From Ensifer canadensis (GTDB lineage: Bacteria; Pseudomonadota; Alphaproteobacteria; Rhizobiales; Rhizobiaceae), in assembly GCF_017488845.2 (NCBI RefSeq), contig NZ_CP083371.1, forward strand, positions 806,001 to 870,000: a stretch of 64,000 nt of DNA. The letters run 5' to 3'. The notes under the pieces were generated by a model, which had not been told where the DNA came from, did not search any database, and saw nothing but the letters and a program-made list of their open reading frames with translations. Positions 54,329 through 63,364 of this stretch are shown in pieces (the first letter of the stretch is position 1; every line of letters starts with the position of its first letter). The position numbers and the translations under genes were made by a program.

Positions 54329-55150
54329 TTGAAACGCAATGTCCTGCCCGGCCTGCCCCTATCTTTGGGCATCACCCTCTTTTACGTGGGGCTGATCGTC
54401 GTGTTGCCTTTGGCGGCTCTGGTCTTCAAGGCGGCGAGCCTTGGCCCTGCCGAATATTGGGCGATCGTCTCGTCGCCGCGCGCCGTTGCTAGCTACCGCG
54501 TCACCGTGCTTTCGGCCCTTGTCGCCACCGCCTTCAACCTCGTCTTCGGCCTGGCGCTTGCCTGGGTTCTCGTTCGCTACCGCTTTCCAGGGCGGCGGAT
54601 CATCGACGCGATCGTCGATCTGCCTTTTGCCCTGCCGACGGCCGTTGCCGGCATTGCGCTGACGACGCTGTTTTCATCCAATGGGTGGTTCGGAGCACTT
54701 CTAGCACCCCTCGGTATCAAGGTGGCGTATACGCCGCTTGGCATCATGGTGGCCATGTGCTTCACCAGCCTGCCCTTCATCGTCCGCACTGTACAGCCGG
54801 TGCTTGAGGATCTCGATCCCGCACTGGAGGAGGCGGCGCAATCGCTCGGCGGATCGGATGGCTCCATTTTCCTGCGCGTTATCCTGCCCTTGTTGATGCC
54901 GGCGCTGCTGGCGGGCCTATCACTGTCCTTCGCACGGTCGCTGGGCGAGTTCGGCGCGATCATCTTCATCGCCGGCAATCAGCCGATGGAAACCGAAATC
55001 ACCGCATTGCTCGCCTTCATTCGGCTTGAGGAATACGATTATCAGGCCGCTGCCGCGATCGCCTCGGTGCTGTTGATCACCGCTTTCCTGATGCTGGCAG
55101 CCACCAATCTCCTGCAGGCCCATGCCTTGCGCTATACCGCGAGGTCTTGA
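54329..55150 (+). CDS. cysT: sulfate ABC transporter permease CysT
   Basis: A 273-residue permease with six membrane segments. EEAAQSLGGSDGSIFLRVIL is the EAA loop that contacts CysA, and FALPTAVAGIALTTLFSSNG is CysT-like. The start is TTG at 54329 with GGAGG eight bases away; no ATG fits. It follows sbp by 83 bases. Confidence 0.9.
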   Translation: MKRNVLPGLPLSLGITLFYVGLIVVLPLAALVFKAASLGPAEYWAIVSSPRAVASYRVTVLSALVATAFNLVFGLALAWVLVRYRFPGRRIIDAIVDLPFALPTAVAGIALTTLFSSNGWFGALLAPLGIKVAYTPLGIMVAMCFTSLPFIVRTVQPVLEDLDPALEEAAQSLGGSDGSIFLRVILPLLMPALLAGLSLSFARSLGEFGAIIFIAGNQPMETEITALLAFIRLEEYDYQAAAAIASVLLITAFLMLAATNLLQAHALRYTARS

Positions 55151-55152
55151 GC

Positions 55153-56040
55153 ATGATACCGACCAGACGCAAACCGCCGCGCGTCGGCGATGGGCCGATC
55201 ATACGCCGTGTGCTGATTGGCACGACACTGTTCTTCGGTGCCATTCTGGTGCTTGCGCCCCTCATCGTGATTGCAGTCGAAGCCTTCGGTCAAGGGCTCA
55301 GGGCCTATGCGGCGACGATCGCTCATCCCGATACACGCCACGCCATTTTCATGACGGTCGCAACCGCGTTGATCGCCGTTCCTATCAATACCGCCTTCGG
55401 TCTTGCGGCCGCCTGGGCAATCACTAAGTTCGATTTTTGGGGACGACGCTTCCTTCTCGTCGTGATCGAGATCCCCTTTTCGATCTCGCCGATTGTTGCG
55501 GGCGTCGCCTATCTCTTCGTCTATGGTCTGCAAGGCTTGTTCGGCCCTATGCTGGAGGCTGCGGATATCAAGATCCTGTTTGCCCTGCCGGGAATTGTGC
55601 TTGCATCGATGTTCGTGACGGCACCTTTCGTTGCGCGCGAGCTCATTCCATTGATGCAGGCACAGGGCAGGGACCTCGAAGAGGCGGCAACCTCGCTTGG
55701 CGCGTCAGGCTGGCGCACGTTCTTCTCTGTCACGCTTCCCAATGTGAAATGGGCGCTGCTTTACGGCGTGGTACTCTGCAACGCCCGGGTCATGGGTGAG
55801 TTTGGTGCGGTCTCCGTGGTCTCCGGCAATATTCGCGGCCAGACCAACACGCTGCCGCTCCATATCGAACTGCTTTATCACGACTACCAGGCGGCGGGCG
55901 CCTTTGCCGCTGCCTCAATCCTTGCGACGCTCGCCGTCGTCACCATCATTGCCAAGGTCGCGCTTGAGCGCCGTGGTGCTGGCCGCCGGCCGGCGCTTGC
56001 TGCCGCAGCCAAAGAACAGAATGCAGGAACCCGACCATGA
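55153..56040 (+). CDS. cysW: sulfate ABC transporter permease CysW
   Basis: A 295-residue permease with six membrane segments. [20 protein letters not shown] is the EAA loop, and [20 protein letters not shown] is the CysW signature. ATG at 55153, two bases after the cysT stop with GAGG ahead; an overlapping TTG at 55147 is an alternative. Its stop overlaps the cysA start (ATGA). Confidence 0.9.
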   Translation: MIPTRRKPPRVGDGPIIRRVLIGTTLFFGAILVLAPLIVIAVEAFGQGLRAYAATIAHPDTRHAIFMTVATALIAVPINTAFGLAAAWAITKFDFWGRRFLLVVIEIPFSISPIVAGVAYLFVYGLQGLFGPMLEAADIKILFALPGIVLASMFVTAPFVARELIPLMQAQGRDLEEAATSLGASGWRTFFSVTLPNVKWALLYGVVLCNARVMGEFGAVSVVSGNIRGQTNTLPLHIELLYHDYQAAGAFAAASILATLAVVTIIAKVALERRGAGRRPALAAAAKEQNAGTRP

Positions 56041-57062
56041 AAATCCGTCTCGACCGGGTTATAAAGACCTTCGACACGTTCCGCGCCGTGCATGGTGTCT
56101 CGCTCGACATCGAGAGCGGACAGTTGGTGGCGCTGCTTGGCCCTTCCGGTTCCGGCAAGACGACAATCCTGCGCATGGTGGCCGGGCTCGAATATGCCGA
56201 CGGCGGCCACATCTATTTCGGCGATCAGGACGCGACCGACATACCGGTGCGTGACCGCGGCGTCGGCTTCGTCTTCCAGCACTACGCGCTCTTCCCGCAT
56301 ATGACCGTTGCTGAGAACATCGCCTTCGGCATGAAGGTTTCCAAGACCAAGCGCAGCAAGCCCGAGATCGTGACACGTGTCTCGGAACTCCTGCGGTTGG
56401 TAAAGCTCGAAGGGCTTGGCGACCGTTTCCCCGGCCAGATTTCCGGCGGTCAGCGTCAGCGTGTGGCCCTTGCCCGCGCACTTTCCGTCGATCCGAAGGT
56501 GCTGCTTCTCGACGAGCCTTTCGGCGCTCTCGATGCCAACGTCCGCCGGGATCTCCGACGCTGGCTTCGCGAGATTCACGACGAACTCGGCATTACGACC
56601 TTGTTCGTGACGCATGACCAGGAAGAGGCGCTCGACCTGGCAGATCGGGTGGTCATCCTCAATGAAGGCAGGATCGTGCAGGAGGGCACGCCTGCAGAAG
56701 TCTGCCGCCACCCGGGCTCGGCATTTGTCATGCAGTTTCTCGGGGACGTGAACACGTTTCCAGGCGTCGCACGGGACGGTTTCGTTTTTGTTAGCGAGAG
56801 GGCCACTGGTATCGCGTCTACCGAAACTGGTCCTGTCGATGTCTTTGTAAGGCCAAGGGATATTATTTGGCAGAAGGATGCGGGAGGTATTCCCGTGGAT
56901 ATCGAGCGCATCTTACATCGGCCCGATGGATTGACTGTCGTTGGTACGACCAAGGATGGTGTTCGAGTGGAGTTTGAAATCCCTGAGCAAGTTGAACCCG
57001 ATCTGTCTCGGGGGGCTGGGATTATCCTTAGGAACCCGCAGGTTTTCCCGAGAGGTGTTTAA
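56037..57062 (+). CDS. cysA: sulfate ABC transporter ATPase CysA
   Basis: A 341-residue ABC ATPase. Walker [11 protein letters not shown], signature [15 protein letters not shown], Walker [16 protein letters not shown] and switch His in [20 protein letters not shown]. The C-terminal regulatory (TOBE) domain follows from ~240. From about position 56760 the base composition becomes visibly AT-richer and codon choice changes (many GTT, TTT, GGT), while the frame stays open to a normal-length end. The 3' quarter therefore looks like it came from a different source. A fragment resembling the middle of this gene lies at 59231. Confidence 0.9.
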   Translation: MKIRLDRVIKTFDTFRAVHGVSLDIESGQLVALLGPSGSGKTTILRMVAGLEYADGGHIYFGDQDATDIPVRDRGVGFVFQHYALFPHMTVAENIAFGMKVSKTKRSKPEIVTRVSELLRLVKLEGLGDRFPGQISGGQRQRVALARALSVDPKVLLLDEPFGALDANVRRDLRRWLREIHDELGITTLFVTHDQEEALDLADRVVILNEGRIVQEGTPAEVCRHPGSAFVMQFLGDVNTFPGVARDGFVFVSERATGIASTETGPVDVFVRPRDIIWQKDAGGIPVDIERILHRPDGLTVVGTTKDGVRVEFEIPEQVEPDLSRGAGIILRNPQVFPRGV

Positions 57063-57372
57063 ATCGAGTGCGCGTGCCAGACCTTAAAGGGCGGGCGAAT
57101 TAACCGGCGTCGGAAGACCCGGCGCAAGTTATCATGCTGAACCGATCTTCATGAAAATGAGGAGAGACATGTCTCCTACAGAACATCGCAGTGAGATCGA
57201 GAAGAGAAGATCACGGAGTTTTGGCGTTCAGCGGAGCCGGCGGGCGTAACGCAACGATAACCTGCGCGCCGGTGAGCGGAATTCCGGCCGTTTGTCCTTA
57301 CCCAAGCGCCTGCGCGGTAAGATTAGGACAACGGCCTTAGGTCTTCTTAGCATCCCTTTCTAGGGAGGACAC
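57063..57372. other. no gene seen downstream of cysA
   Basis: About 310 bases. A 26-codon frame starting with an ATG near 57170 has GAGGAGAG upstream but is too short to support. No terminator is obvious. Confidence 0.35.
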
Positions 57373-57744
57373 CTACGCCGCCGATTTTGCGGACGTCATT
57401 ACCATGTCAACGTGAATGTTTCCGAAGGGGCATGTAAGTGCGCCACGTTCATCACGCTCGATTAGTCCTAGATTAACAAGCACCGCAGCGTCTCCATGCA
57501 CGCGCTTGACGTCTCGTCCTAGCCGGCGCGCAAGTTCACGGACTCCGATCGTTCCACTCCTAAGAAGCTCGTTCAGCATCTCCCATCGACGTTCGGTAAG
57601 GTGGGAGAAGAACGCTCCGGGAGTAGCAAAATTCAGCGTCTCGCCCTGATAGGTCCCGGTGGCAAGACCCACCTTGGCCTTCTCTCCGGCGGCGCGCAGG
57701 GCCGATTTCCAATCGGTGTTCGTCGTGATGGTCAATGTCCTCAT
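57373..57744 (-). CDS. HTH transcriptional regulator/antitoxin
   Basis: A 123-residue winged-helix protein, similar to the HVO_A0114 type of antitoxin regulators: RRWEMLNELLRSGTIGVREL, then ARRLGRDVKRVHGDAAVLVN is the recognition helix. It is translated from an ATG at 57744 that overlaps the stop of the upstream DUF6516-like gene by four bases. It probably represses this pair by binding the palindromes at 58027-58070. Confidence 0.7.
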   Translation of the reverse strand: MRTLTITTNTDWKSALRAAGEKAKVGLATGTYQGETLNFATPGAFFSHLTERRWEMLNELLRSGTIGVRELARRLGRDVKRVHGDAAVLVNLGLIERDERGALTCPFGNIHVDMVMTSAKSAA

Positions 57745-58025
57745 GACTGCCTCCGTTTTTCGATCTCGGACATGAAGTCCTCAATGAGTTGCTCAAGCGA
57801 CGTGAACTGGTAAGGATACTCCTTGCCGTCCAGATGCATATGATCACCCTTGCCGCGCTCGTTATCGAAACCGACGACGCGCTCGCGGTTTCGAATATAG
57901 ACCATGCGATACTTGAAACCGTGCGTGGTCGGGGGAACGGGTTCCGGCAGCTTCCAGATGACAAACTGGATGGTGCTGCCGTCTGCTTCAACGTTTTTGT
58001 GTTCGGTGATTTTTTGCGCATCCAT
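57741..58025 (-). CDS. DUF6516-like putative toxin
   Basis: A 94-residue protein. FVIWKLPEPVPPTTHGFKYR, MVYIRNRERVVGFDNERGKG and HMHLDGKEYPYQFTSLEQLI fit the small DUF6516 proteins that pair with HTH antitoxins. The acidic DNERGKGDH segment could be catalytic. ATG at 58025 is directly preceded by a palindrome, so its leader is short; a longer frame is open to 58070. Toxicity is inferred from gene context. Confidence 0.65.
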   Translation of the reverse strand: MDAQKITEHKNVEADGSTIQFVIWKLPEPVPPTTHGFKYRMVYIRNRERVVGFDNERGKGDHMHLDGKEYPYQFTSLEQLIEDFMSEIEKRRQS

Positions 58026-58409
58026 GTTGGCTAATATGCCAACAATCGCCGCTGTTGTCAATTTAGCCAACGCTGCGTTGTTCTATAACAGATCGCAGGC
58101 TTCCTGAGTACCGGCAGGAGTATCATAGAAGGGCCTGTGCCGAAGGTGCCAGTAATGCCCCCCGGGCGACGCCGCCAACGGTGAGCACAAGACGCAATTT
58201 CATGCTCCAACAATTTCAGAGGCTTCGTCTTGGCGCCACTTTCATTTCTTCAAGCACGTCATCGAATGAAGTTCGCATGGGGCCGAGGCCAGCCGTTCGT
58301 CGCGAGCCTTCGTGCACGCGCAGATCTTACGGGCGTCTACATTGTGTGCTTGGAAAGATTTGCCTAATTTAATTGGCGGGGGAAGGCCAATTTATCGAGC
58401 ACGCAACAA
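58026..58409. other. control region and gap, no gene seen beyond the operators
   Basis: The first ~45 bases hold the operator pair listed separately. The remaining ~340 bases have no supported frame. Confidence 0.4.
58027..58070. promoter_or_regulatory. paired operator-like palindromes
   Basis: TTGGCTAATATGCCAA (58027-58042) and TTGTCAATTTAGCCAA (58055-58070) are two similar 16-base palindromes with starts 28 bases apart, just upstream of the putative toxin start. They are likely autoregulatory sites for the adjacent HTH protein. Confidence 0.5.
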
Positions 58410-58769
58410 TCACGACGCCGATAGGCGTGCCTCGGAAAAGTGGTCGGCAGCTTCTTCCAGCACCTCTTCTGCCCACTGGTTGAGACTCTTTCCCGAAAGC
58501 TCGGCAGCAAGAGCTGCTCGGCGATGGACTTCGGGAGCGACACGAAACATCATCTTGCCAGAATAGGGTCGCTGCGGCTCTTTGCCTATTTTCCTGCAGG
58601 TATCGAGGTAATCATCGATGGCCCCATGGAAGGCCTTCTTCAGTTCAGCGACGCTGTCACTGTGAAAGCCGATTACATCGGAGATACCTGCAATCCTGCC
58701 GAAAAACACTTCGTCCTCAGCGTCGAATTCGATTCGAGCGTGATACCCATTGTAAGTCATGGTGTTCAT
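58410..58769 (-). CDS. hicB: HicB-family antitoxin, orphan
   Basis: A 119-residue protein with both HicB parts: the N-terminal RNase-H-like domain (YHARIEFDAEDEVFFGRIAG, then DVIGFHSDSVAELKKAFHGA) and a C-terminal ribbon-helix-helix (KMMFRVAPEVHRRAALAAEL then SGKSLNQWAEEVLEEA). ATG at 58769 has GGAG upstream. HicA is normally encoded next to it; here the upstream 90 bases contain only a broken frame, so no toxin is seen. Either an orphan or a HicB-like regulator. Confidence 0.8.
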   Translation of the reverse strand: MNTMTYNGYHARIEFDAEDEVFFGRIAGISDVIGFHSDSVAELKKAFHGAIDDYLDTCRKIGKEPQRPYSGKMMFRVAPEVHRRAALAAELSGKSLNQWAEEVLEEAADHFSEARLSAS

Positions 58770-59006
58770 GGCGTTACTCCAATCTGCATCAGGAACTCGC
58801 AAGCATCGCGCACCTGATGAGCAATGATGCCGTCTTATTCGAACGTAACGCGGGACCATTGCCCTAGATCACGTTTGCTCCGGCAGCCACAAGCAGCTTT
58901 TCTATGGCGGCCCATTCGATGGTTCCAGAAACCGGGTCCTTGAACACGGCCGCAAGGGCCCTTTCTGCTTGCTGTTCATGCTAGCAAATGCAGGGACGCT
59001 TGCAGA

Positions 59007-59219
59007 TTATGCAAGCGCAAACTCAATGACTTCGCGAATTGGATCGAGCTGAGCACGCAGAAAAGTCCTACGCTCCCGTGCGTTTATCAGGCCGGAGCGT
59101 AGCACGGCTTCGTCATCGCCGGACCAGCGTACCAGCCGCTTACCGGCGGCCTCGCAGAAGGCCAGCCCGAAACTGAAACCAGGAACCGCGCCCACCTGCG
59201 CTTCGTGGCGGTCCTCCAC
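59007..59219 (-). pseudogene. adenosine-specific kinase (PF04008) fragment
   Basis: VEDRHEAQVGAVPGFSFGLA then FCEAAGKRLVRWSGDDEAVL is a recognisable internal segment of PF04008 adenosine-specific kinases, with the N-terminus and the C-terminal half missing. After SGL the sequence is unrelated and stops at 59007. It is back to back with the displaced ABC fragment. Confidence 0.55.
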
Positions 59220-59230
59220 GGTCCTGTTGA

Positions 59231-59434
59231 CTGCTTCTCGAAGAACCTTTCGGGGCGCTTGAGCCTATCTCCGGCGAGATCCACGACGAGTTGGGCATGA
59301 CCACCCTGTTTGCACTTCACGATCAGGAGGAAGCGCCGGACCTCGCCAACCGGGTAGTAATCCTCGACCAAAGCCGGATTGTGCAGAACGGTAAGCCGAC
59401 AGAAGTCTACCGCGCGCCGAGGTTGGAAGGCTGA
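59231..59434 (+). pseudogene. displaced ABC-ATPase fragment resembling cysA
   Basis: Encodes LLLEEPFGALE (Walker B, with one Asp to Glu change), a short deletion, then EIHDELGMTTLFALHDQEEA, LANRVVIL and GKPTEVYRAP, about three-quarters identical to cysA residues ~155-226. The switch region has LHDQEEA in place of THDQEEA. It is in the same orientation as cysA and 3 kb downstream. No start; ends at a stop at 59434. Confidence 0.7.
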
Positions 59435-59580
59435 CGATTAAGCTGGCACCTGCCTGAAACAGCATTGGATGCATGGATATTCGGTTTGCGCAGATAACTG
59501 GAATTATGAGTTAAATTTCATTCAAAGCTCTGGCATAAGCGGCATACCGACTCCGGTTTCGCTGAATTGCAAGATAGAGA

Positions 59581-61515
59581 ATGATGGCTGATGTTTCACA
59601 GGTCGAATTCAGGGTGCCGCTCAAGGCTGCGCTGGGAGATTATGCCGACCGTGCTGTCGTTCTAACGGTTATGGATCCAGGGCACCGTTTGGGTCTGCGC
59701 CCGCGCTTGGCGTTGCATCGTAAGGGTAGAGTACCAGCTACGGTTTTCCGCTCTTTCCTGGTGAACAGCAAAGGCCGCGGACGGTTTTATGGATGGCTGC
59801 CGGTGCAATTCGAAGGCGCGACGCTTATCGCCGATGACGCAACAGCGGAAATATTGGCGGACGTTACCCCGGAAATAAACGTGCGGCGGCTGTCACTGCT
59901 CGAAATCGGGATTACCCTGGTTCTGCAACGACCTTTGTTCATTCTTCGTATTCTTCGTCTCCTTATGGCGCGCAACGTGAAAGGCGCCACGTTTCGCTTT
60001 GCCAGGCAAGTCGACGCTTTGTCGGCGCCGAGCTATGACGAATGGATCGACGCCCAGCAGGCGGCGGAGCGCGCGGAGGTGCCTGACGCTCCGGGAGATT
60101 GGCCAACAAAACCTTTCGTCTTCGTTTCGATTGGGCGCGGCACTGAGCGGGCCGTCGCCGAAACACGCGCTTCACTGGCCACACAGACCTGGCGCGACTA
60201 CGCCGAGATTCCTGCCAGTGAAGTCGCAGGTATGAAAGATGGGAACGCAGCCCGACCGCGACTATGGATGCGGCTTCCCGCGGGCATGCGCCTGGCGCCG
60301 CGCGCTTTAGAGAGGCTTTCGCGCCCCTTCGCGTTCTCGTCTTCGGTGACTGCAGTTTATAGCGACGAAGATCGTGTCAATAAGCGTGGTCGCCGGATCG
60401 ATCCGTTCTTCAAGCCGGCTTGGAATCCGCCCCTTGCGCAATCCGGTTGGCTCCCATTGGACGGCGCCCTTGTCCGCTTGGCTGACCTGCCGGAGGGCTT
60501 GGACCTCGGGAATCGGCCGATGGGTGAGGTGATCGCCAAAGCTGCAAAAGGCCGTCGCGGTGCGGTCCTTCATGTGCCGCGGGTGCTCTTGCACAGAGAC
60601 GCTCCATACCAACGAATGATGCGACCTGTTCGACTGAAAGCGGACGCTGTTGAGACGCCCAAGGTGAGCGTCATCATCCCGACGCGGGATCGAGCTGACC
60701 TGCTAGAGGCATGTCTAAGGGGCCTTTTTGAAAGCACTGATGGCGTTGATCTGGATGTTCTTGTCATCGACAATGACAGCAGCGATTCCGCAGCCTTGGC
60801 CCTTATGGACCGCTATGAGAAGGCTGGGAGTATCCGTCGTCTGCCGCTGCCAGGTGGGTTCAATTTTTCACGGGCCTGCAATCTTGGTGTCGAAGCATCG
60901 CGCAACGAACTCATCCTTTTGCTCAACAATGACGTCGAACCATTGCAGCCGGGATGGCTTTCGAATCTTGTTCGGGAGCTGGATGATCCAGATGTTGGCG
61001 CTGCGGGCAGCCTGCTGTTTTTCCCGGATGGCTACGTGCAACACGGCGGTGTTACGCTCGGGGCGGGGACTGTTGCAAGGCACAGCTTTCATTTTCTGCA
61101 CCCGCAATCCGGTGAGGACAATGGTCTCTTGCGTGAACGACGGGAGATCTCTGCGGTCACCGCAGCTTGCCTGCTGACACGCAAGAGCCTTTGGATGCAA
61201 ATTGGTGGCATGGATGAGAGCAATTTGACCGTTGCGTTCAACGATGTCGACTACTGCGTCAAGGTGCGCCAAGCGGGATGCGCGATTGTCTGGACACCTG
61301 ATAGCGCCCTGCTGCACAGGGAATCGGTCTCTCGAGGTACGGACAATACACCTGAAAAGCTGCGCCGCTTCGCGCGCGAGGAAAAGACGGTGTATCAGAG
61401 GTGGGGCGATATTTTGCGGAATGATCCGTATCACAACCCGAACCTCTCCCTGATCGCGGAGGATTTTGTTCTCGAGGCCTGCCCGCGCGACCTATCTCCG
61501 AGGACGTCCGCATGA
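59581..61515 (+). CDS. GT2 glycosyltransferase, two-domain
   Basis: A 644-residue protein. Residues ~170-360 form a degenerate GT2-like domain (VTAVYSDEDRVNKRGR with DED). Residues ~370-630 are a complete GT-A domain with PKVSVIIPTRDRADLLEACL, VIDNDSSD and LLLNNDVEP as nucleotide and metal sites, and FNDVDYCVKVRQAG. Such proteins are typical rhamnosyl- or O-antigen glycosyltransferases. ATG at 59581 without a clear ribosome binding site. Just upstream of the rml genes, so dTDP-rhamnose is a likely donor. Confidence 0.8.
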   Translation: MMADVSQVEFRVPLKAALGDYADRAVVLTVMDPGHRLGLRPRLALHRKGRVPATVFRSFLVNSKGRGRFYGWLPVQFEGATLIADDATAEILADVTPEINVRRLSLLEIGITLVLQRPLFILRILRLLMARNVKGATFRFARQVDALSAPSYDEWIDAQQAAERAEVPDAPGDWPTKPFVFVSIGRGTERAVAETRASLATQTWRDYAEIPASEVAGMKDGNAARPRLWMRLPAGMRLAPRALERLSRPFAFSSSVTAVYSDEDRVNKRGRRIDPFFKPAWNPPLAQSGWLPLDGALVRLADLPEGLDLGNRPMGEVIAKAAKGRRGAVLHVPRVLLHRDAPYQRMMRPVRLKADAVETPKVSVIIPTRDRADLLEACLRGLFESTDGVDLDVLVIDNDSSDSAALALMDRYEKAGSIRRLPLPGGFNFSRACNLGVEASRNELILLLNNDVEPLQPGWLSNLVRELDDPDVGAAGSLLFFPDGYVQHGGVTLGAGTVARHSFHFLHPQSGEDNGLLRERREISAVTAACLLTRKSLWMQIGGMDESNLTVAFNDVDYCVKVRQAGCAIVWTPDSALLHRESVSRGTDNTPEKLRRFAREEKTVYQRWGDILRNDPYHNPNLSLIAEDFVLEACPRDLSPRTSA

Positions 61516-61681
61516 TCAACCTCAGAGAAAGGCTTGCCCTTTGGATCGAGCAGTAGAGACACGCTTGATGTGCACATCAGAAGTGCAGTCACCCCACGAT
61601 ATCTCATTCAGATCCATGTTGCGCTTGGGTCTTTGGTGTGGTTGAAACGCACCCACTGAATTCATTGTCGATGGGGACTAA

Positions 61682-62245
61682 ATGCTTTTCGAACGGACTG
61701 CTATTCAGGATGTTGTAGTAATTACGCCTAAGAAGTACGGCGATTCTCGTGGCTACTTCATGGAAACGTTTCGGGTAGATCAGTTCGAGGCGGAGGTCGG
61801 AGCCTTCTCCTTTGTCCAGGATAATCGTTCATTCTCTGCTGAAACTGGAACTGTTCGGGGGCTGCATTTTCAACTCAACCCCCGGGCACAGGGAAAGCTT
61901 GTATCCTGCACGGTGGGCGCGTTGCTTGATGTGGCCGTGGATATTCGAAACGGATCGCCAACCTATGGGCAGTTCGTGACCGCCGAACTGACTGCAAGCA
62001 ATGCTCGACAGTTATGGGTCCCGCCTGGCTTCGCACACGGATTCTGTACATTAGAGCCGAATACTGTGATTAGCTATAAGGTAACGGACTACTACTCTCC
62101 CGAGTATGACCGCGGACTGCTGTGGAACGATCCAGATATTGCGATTGAGTGGCCGGTGACGACGGATGCTGCCATACTTTCCGACAAAGATCGGAGGCAA
62201 CCAGTGCTGGCAGACCTTCGAACCAACTTTGTCTTCGCCTCCTAA
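61682..62245 (+). CDS. rmlC: dTDP-4-dehydrorhamnose 3,5-epimerase
   Basis: A 187-residue RmlC: YGDSRGYFMETFRVDQFE, VRGLHFQLNPRAQGKLVSCT with catalytic His, LLDVAVDIRNGSPTYGQF and LWVPPGFAHGFCTLEPNTVI. Third step of dTDP-L-rhamnose synthesis. ATG at 61682 with GGGGA. First of rmlC-rmlB-rmlD. Confidence 0.95.
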   Translation: MLFERTAIQDVVVITPKKYGDSRGYFMETFRVDQFEAEVGAFSFVQDNRSFSAETGTVRGLHFQLNPRAQGKLVSCTVGALLDVAVDIRNGSPTYGQFVTAELTASNARQLWVPPGFAHGFCTLEPNTVISYKVTDYYSPEYDRGLLWNDPDIAIEWPVTTDAAILSDKDRRQPVLADLRTNFVFAS

Positions 62246-62302
62246 TTGGCAAAGATCGGCGGTTGATGCCAATTCAACCAAACTATCGGAGTACACCGAA
62301 AC

Positions 62303-63364
62303 ATGCGCGTACTGGTCACAGGTGGGGCGGGTTTCATAGGATCGGCACTTGTTCGTCATCTCGTTCTTGATAAAGGCTACGAGGTACTGAACGTAGACAA
62401 GCTCACTTACGCAGCGACGCTTTCGTCGCTGAAGCAAGTGGATTCGGCGCCTTCTTACCGCTTCCTCAAGGCAGACATTTGTGATGGAAGGGCGATTTCG
62501 GAGGCATTCACGACGTTCAAACCAGACCGCGTAATGCACTTGGCGGCCGAGAGCCATGTGGACCGTTCCATTACCGGTGCAAGGGCTTTTGTGGAAACCA
62601 ATGTATTTGGAACCTTCAATATGCTCGAATGTGCGCGTAGCTATTGGGCGGGTTTGACGCAGGAGTTGCAAAGCCAGTTTCGCTTCCTGCATGTTTCGAC
62701 TGATGAGGTTTATGGCTCACTAGGCGAGGATGGCTTGTTTTCCGAGACGACGCCCTATGACCCAAGCTCGCCTTATTCGGCATCCAAAGCCGCATCTGAC
62801 CATCTCGCAAAGGCCTGGTCGCACACCTACGGCATGCCGATAGTGGTATCGAATTGTTCGAACAATTATGGGCCTTACCATTTCCCCGAAAAACTGGTCC
62901 CGTTGGTTATTCTGAATGCGCTGGAGGGAAAGCCTCTTCCAGTCTATGGCAATGGCGCCAACATTCGCGATTGGCTGTTTGTTGATGATCATGCCCGCGC
63001 GCTCGATACTATCGCCGAGAAGGGAAGAGTTGGCGAAACCTATAATGTGGGAGGGCGCAATGAGCGCCGAAACATTGACGTCGTCAGGCGCATTTGCGAG
63101 CTGATGAACGAGTTTAACCCTGCCGGCGGACAACACGAGGAATTGATTCAGTTTGTGACGGACCGGCCTGGCCACGACGTGCGCTACGCGATTGATGCAA
63201 CCAAGCTGGAGAAAGAACTTGGCTGGAGGGCACAGGAGACATTCGATACCGGTATCGAAAAGACAGTGCGCTGGTACCTCGACAACGATTGGTGGTGGGC
63301 GCCCCTTCGTAAAGGCTACGAAGGTACGCGTCTTGGGCTGCTGAAGACCGGTACCGCACCATGA
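62303..63364 (+). CDS. rmlB: dTDP-glucose 4,6-dehydratase
   Basis: A 353-residue extended [28 protein letters not shown] (Thr-Asp-Glu triad) and [11 protein letters not shown] (YxxxK) are all intact. [20 protein letters not shown] is also typical. Second step of the pathway. ATG 57 bases after rmlC; stop overlaps rmlD by four bases. Confidence 0.95.
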   Translation: MRVLVTGGAGFIGSALVRHLVLDKGYEVLNVDKLTYAATLSSLKQVDSAPSYRFLKADICDGRAISEAFTTFKPDRVMHLAAESHVDRSITGARAFVETNVFGTFNMLECARSYWAGLTQELQSQFRFLHVSTDEVYGSLGEDGLFSETTPYDPSSPYSASKAASDHLAKAWSHTYGMPIVVSNCSNNYGPYHFPEKLVPLVILNALEGKPLPVYGNGANIRDWLFVDDHARALDTIAEKGRVGETYNVGGRNERRNIDVVRRICELMNEFNPAGGQHEELIQFVTDRPGHDVRYAIDATKLEKELGWRAQETFDTGIEKTVRWYLDNDWWWAPLRKGYEGTRLGLLKTGTAP

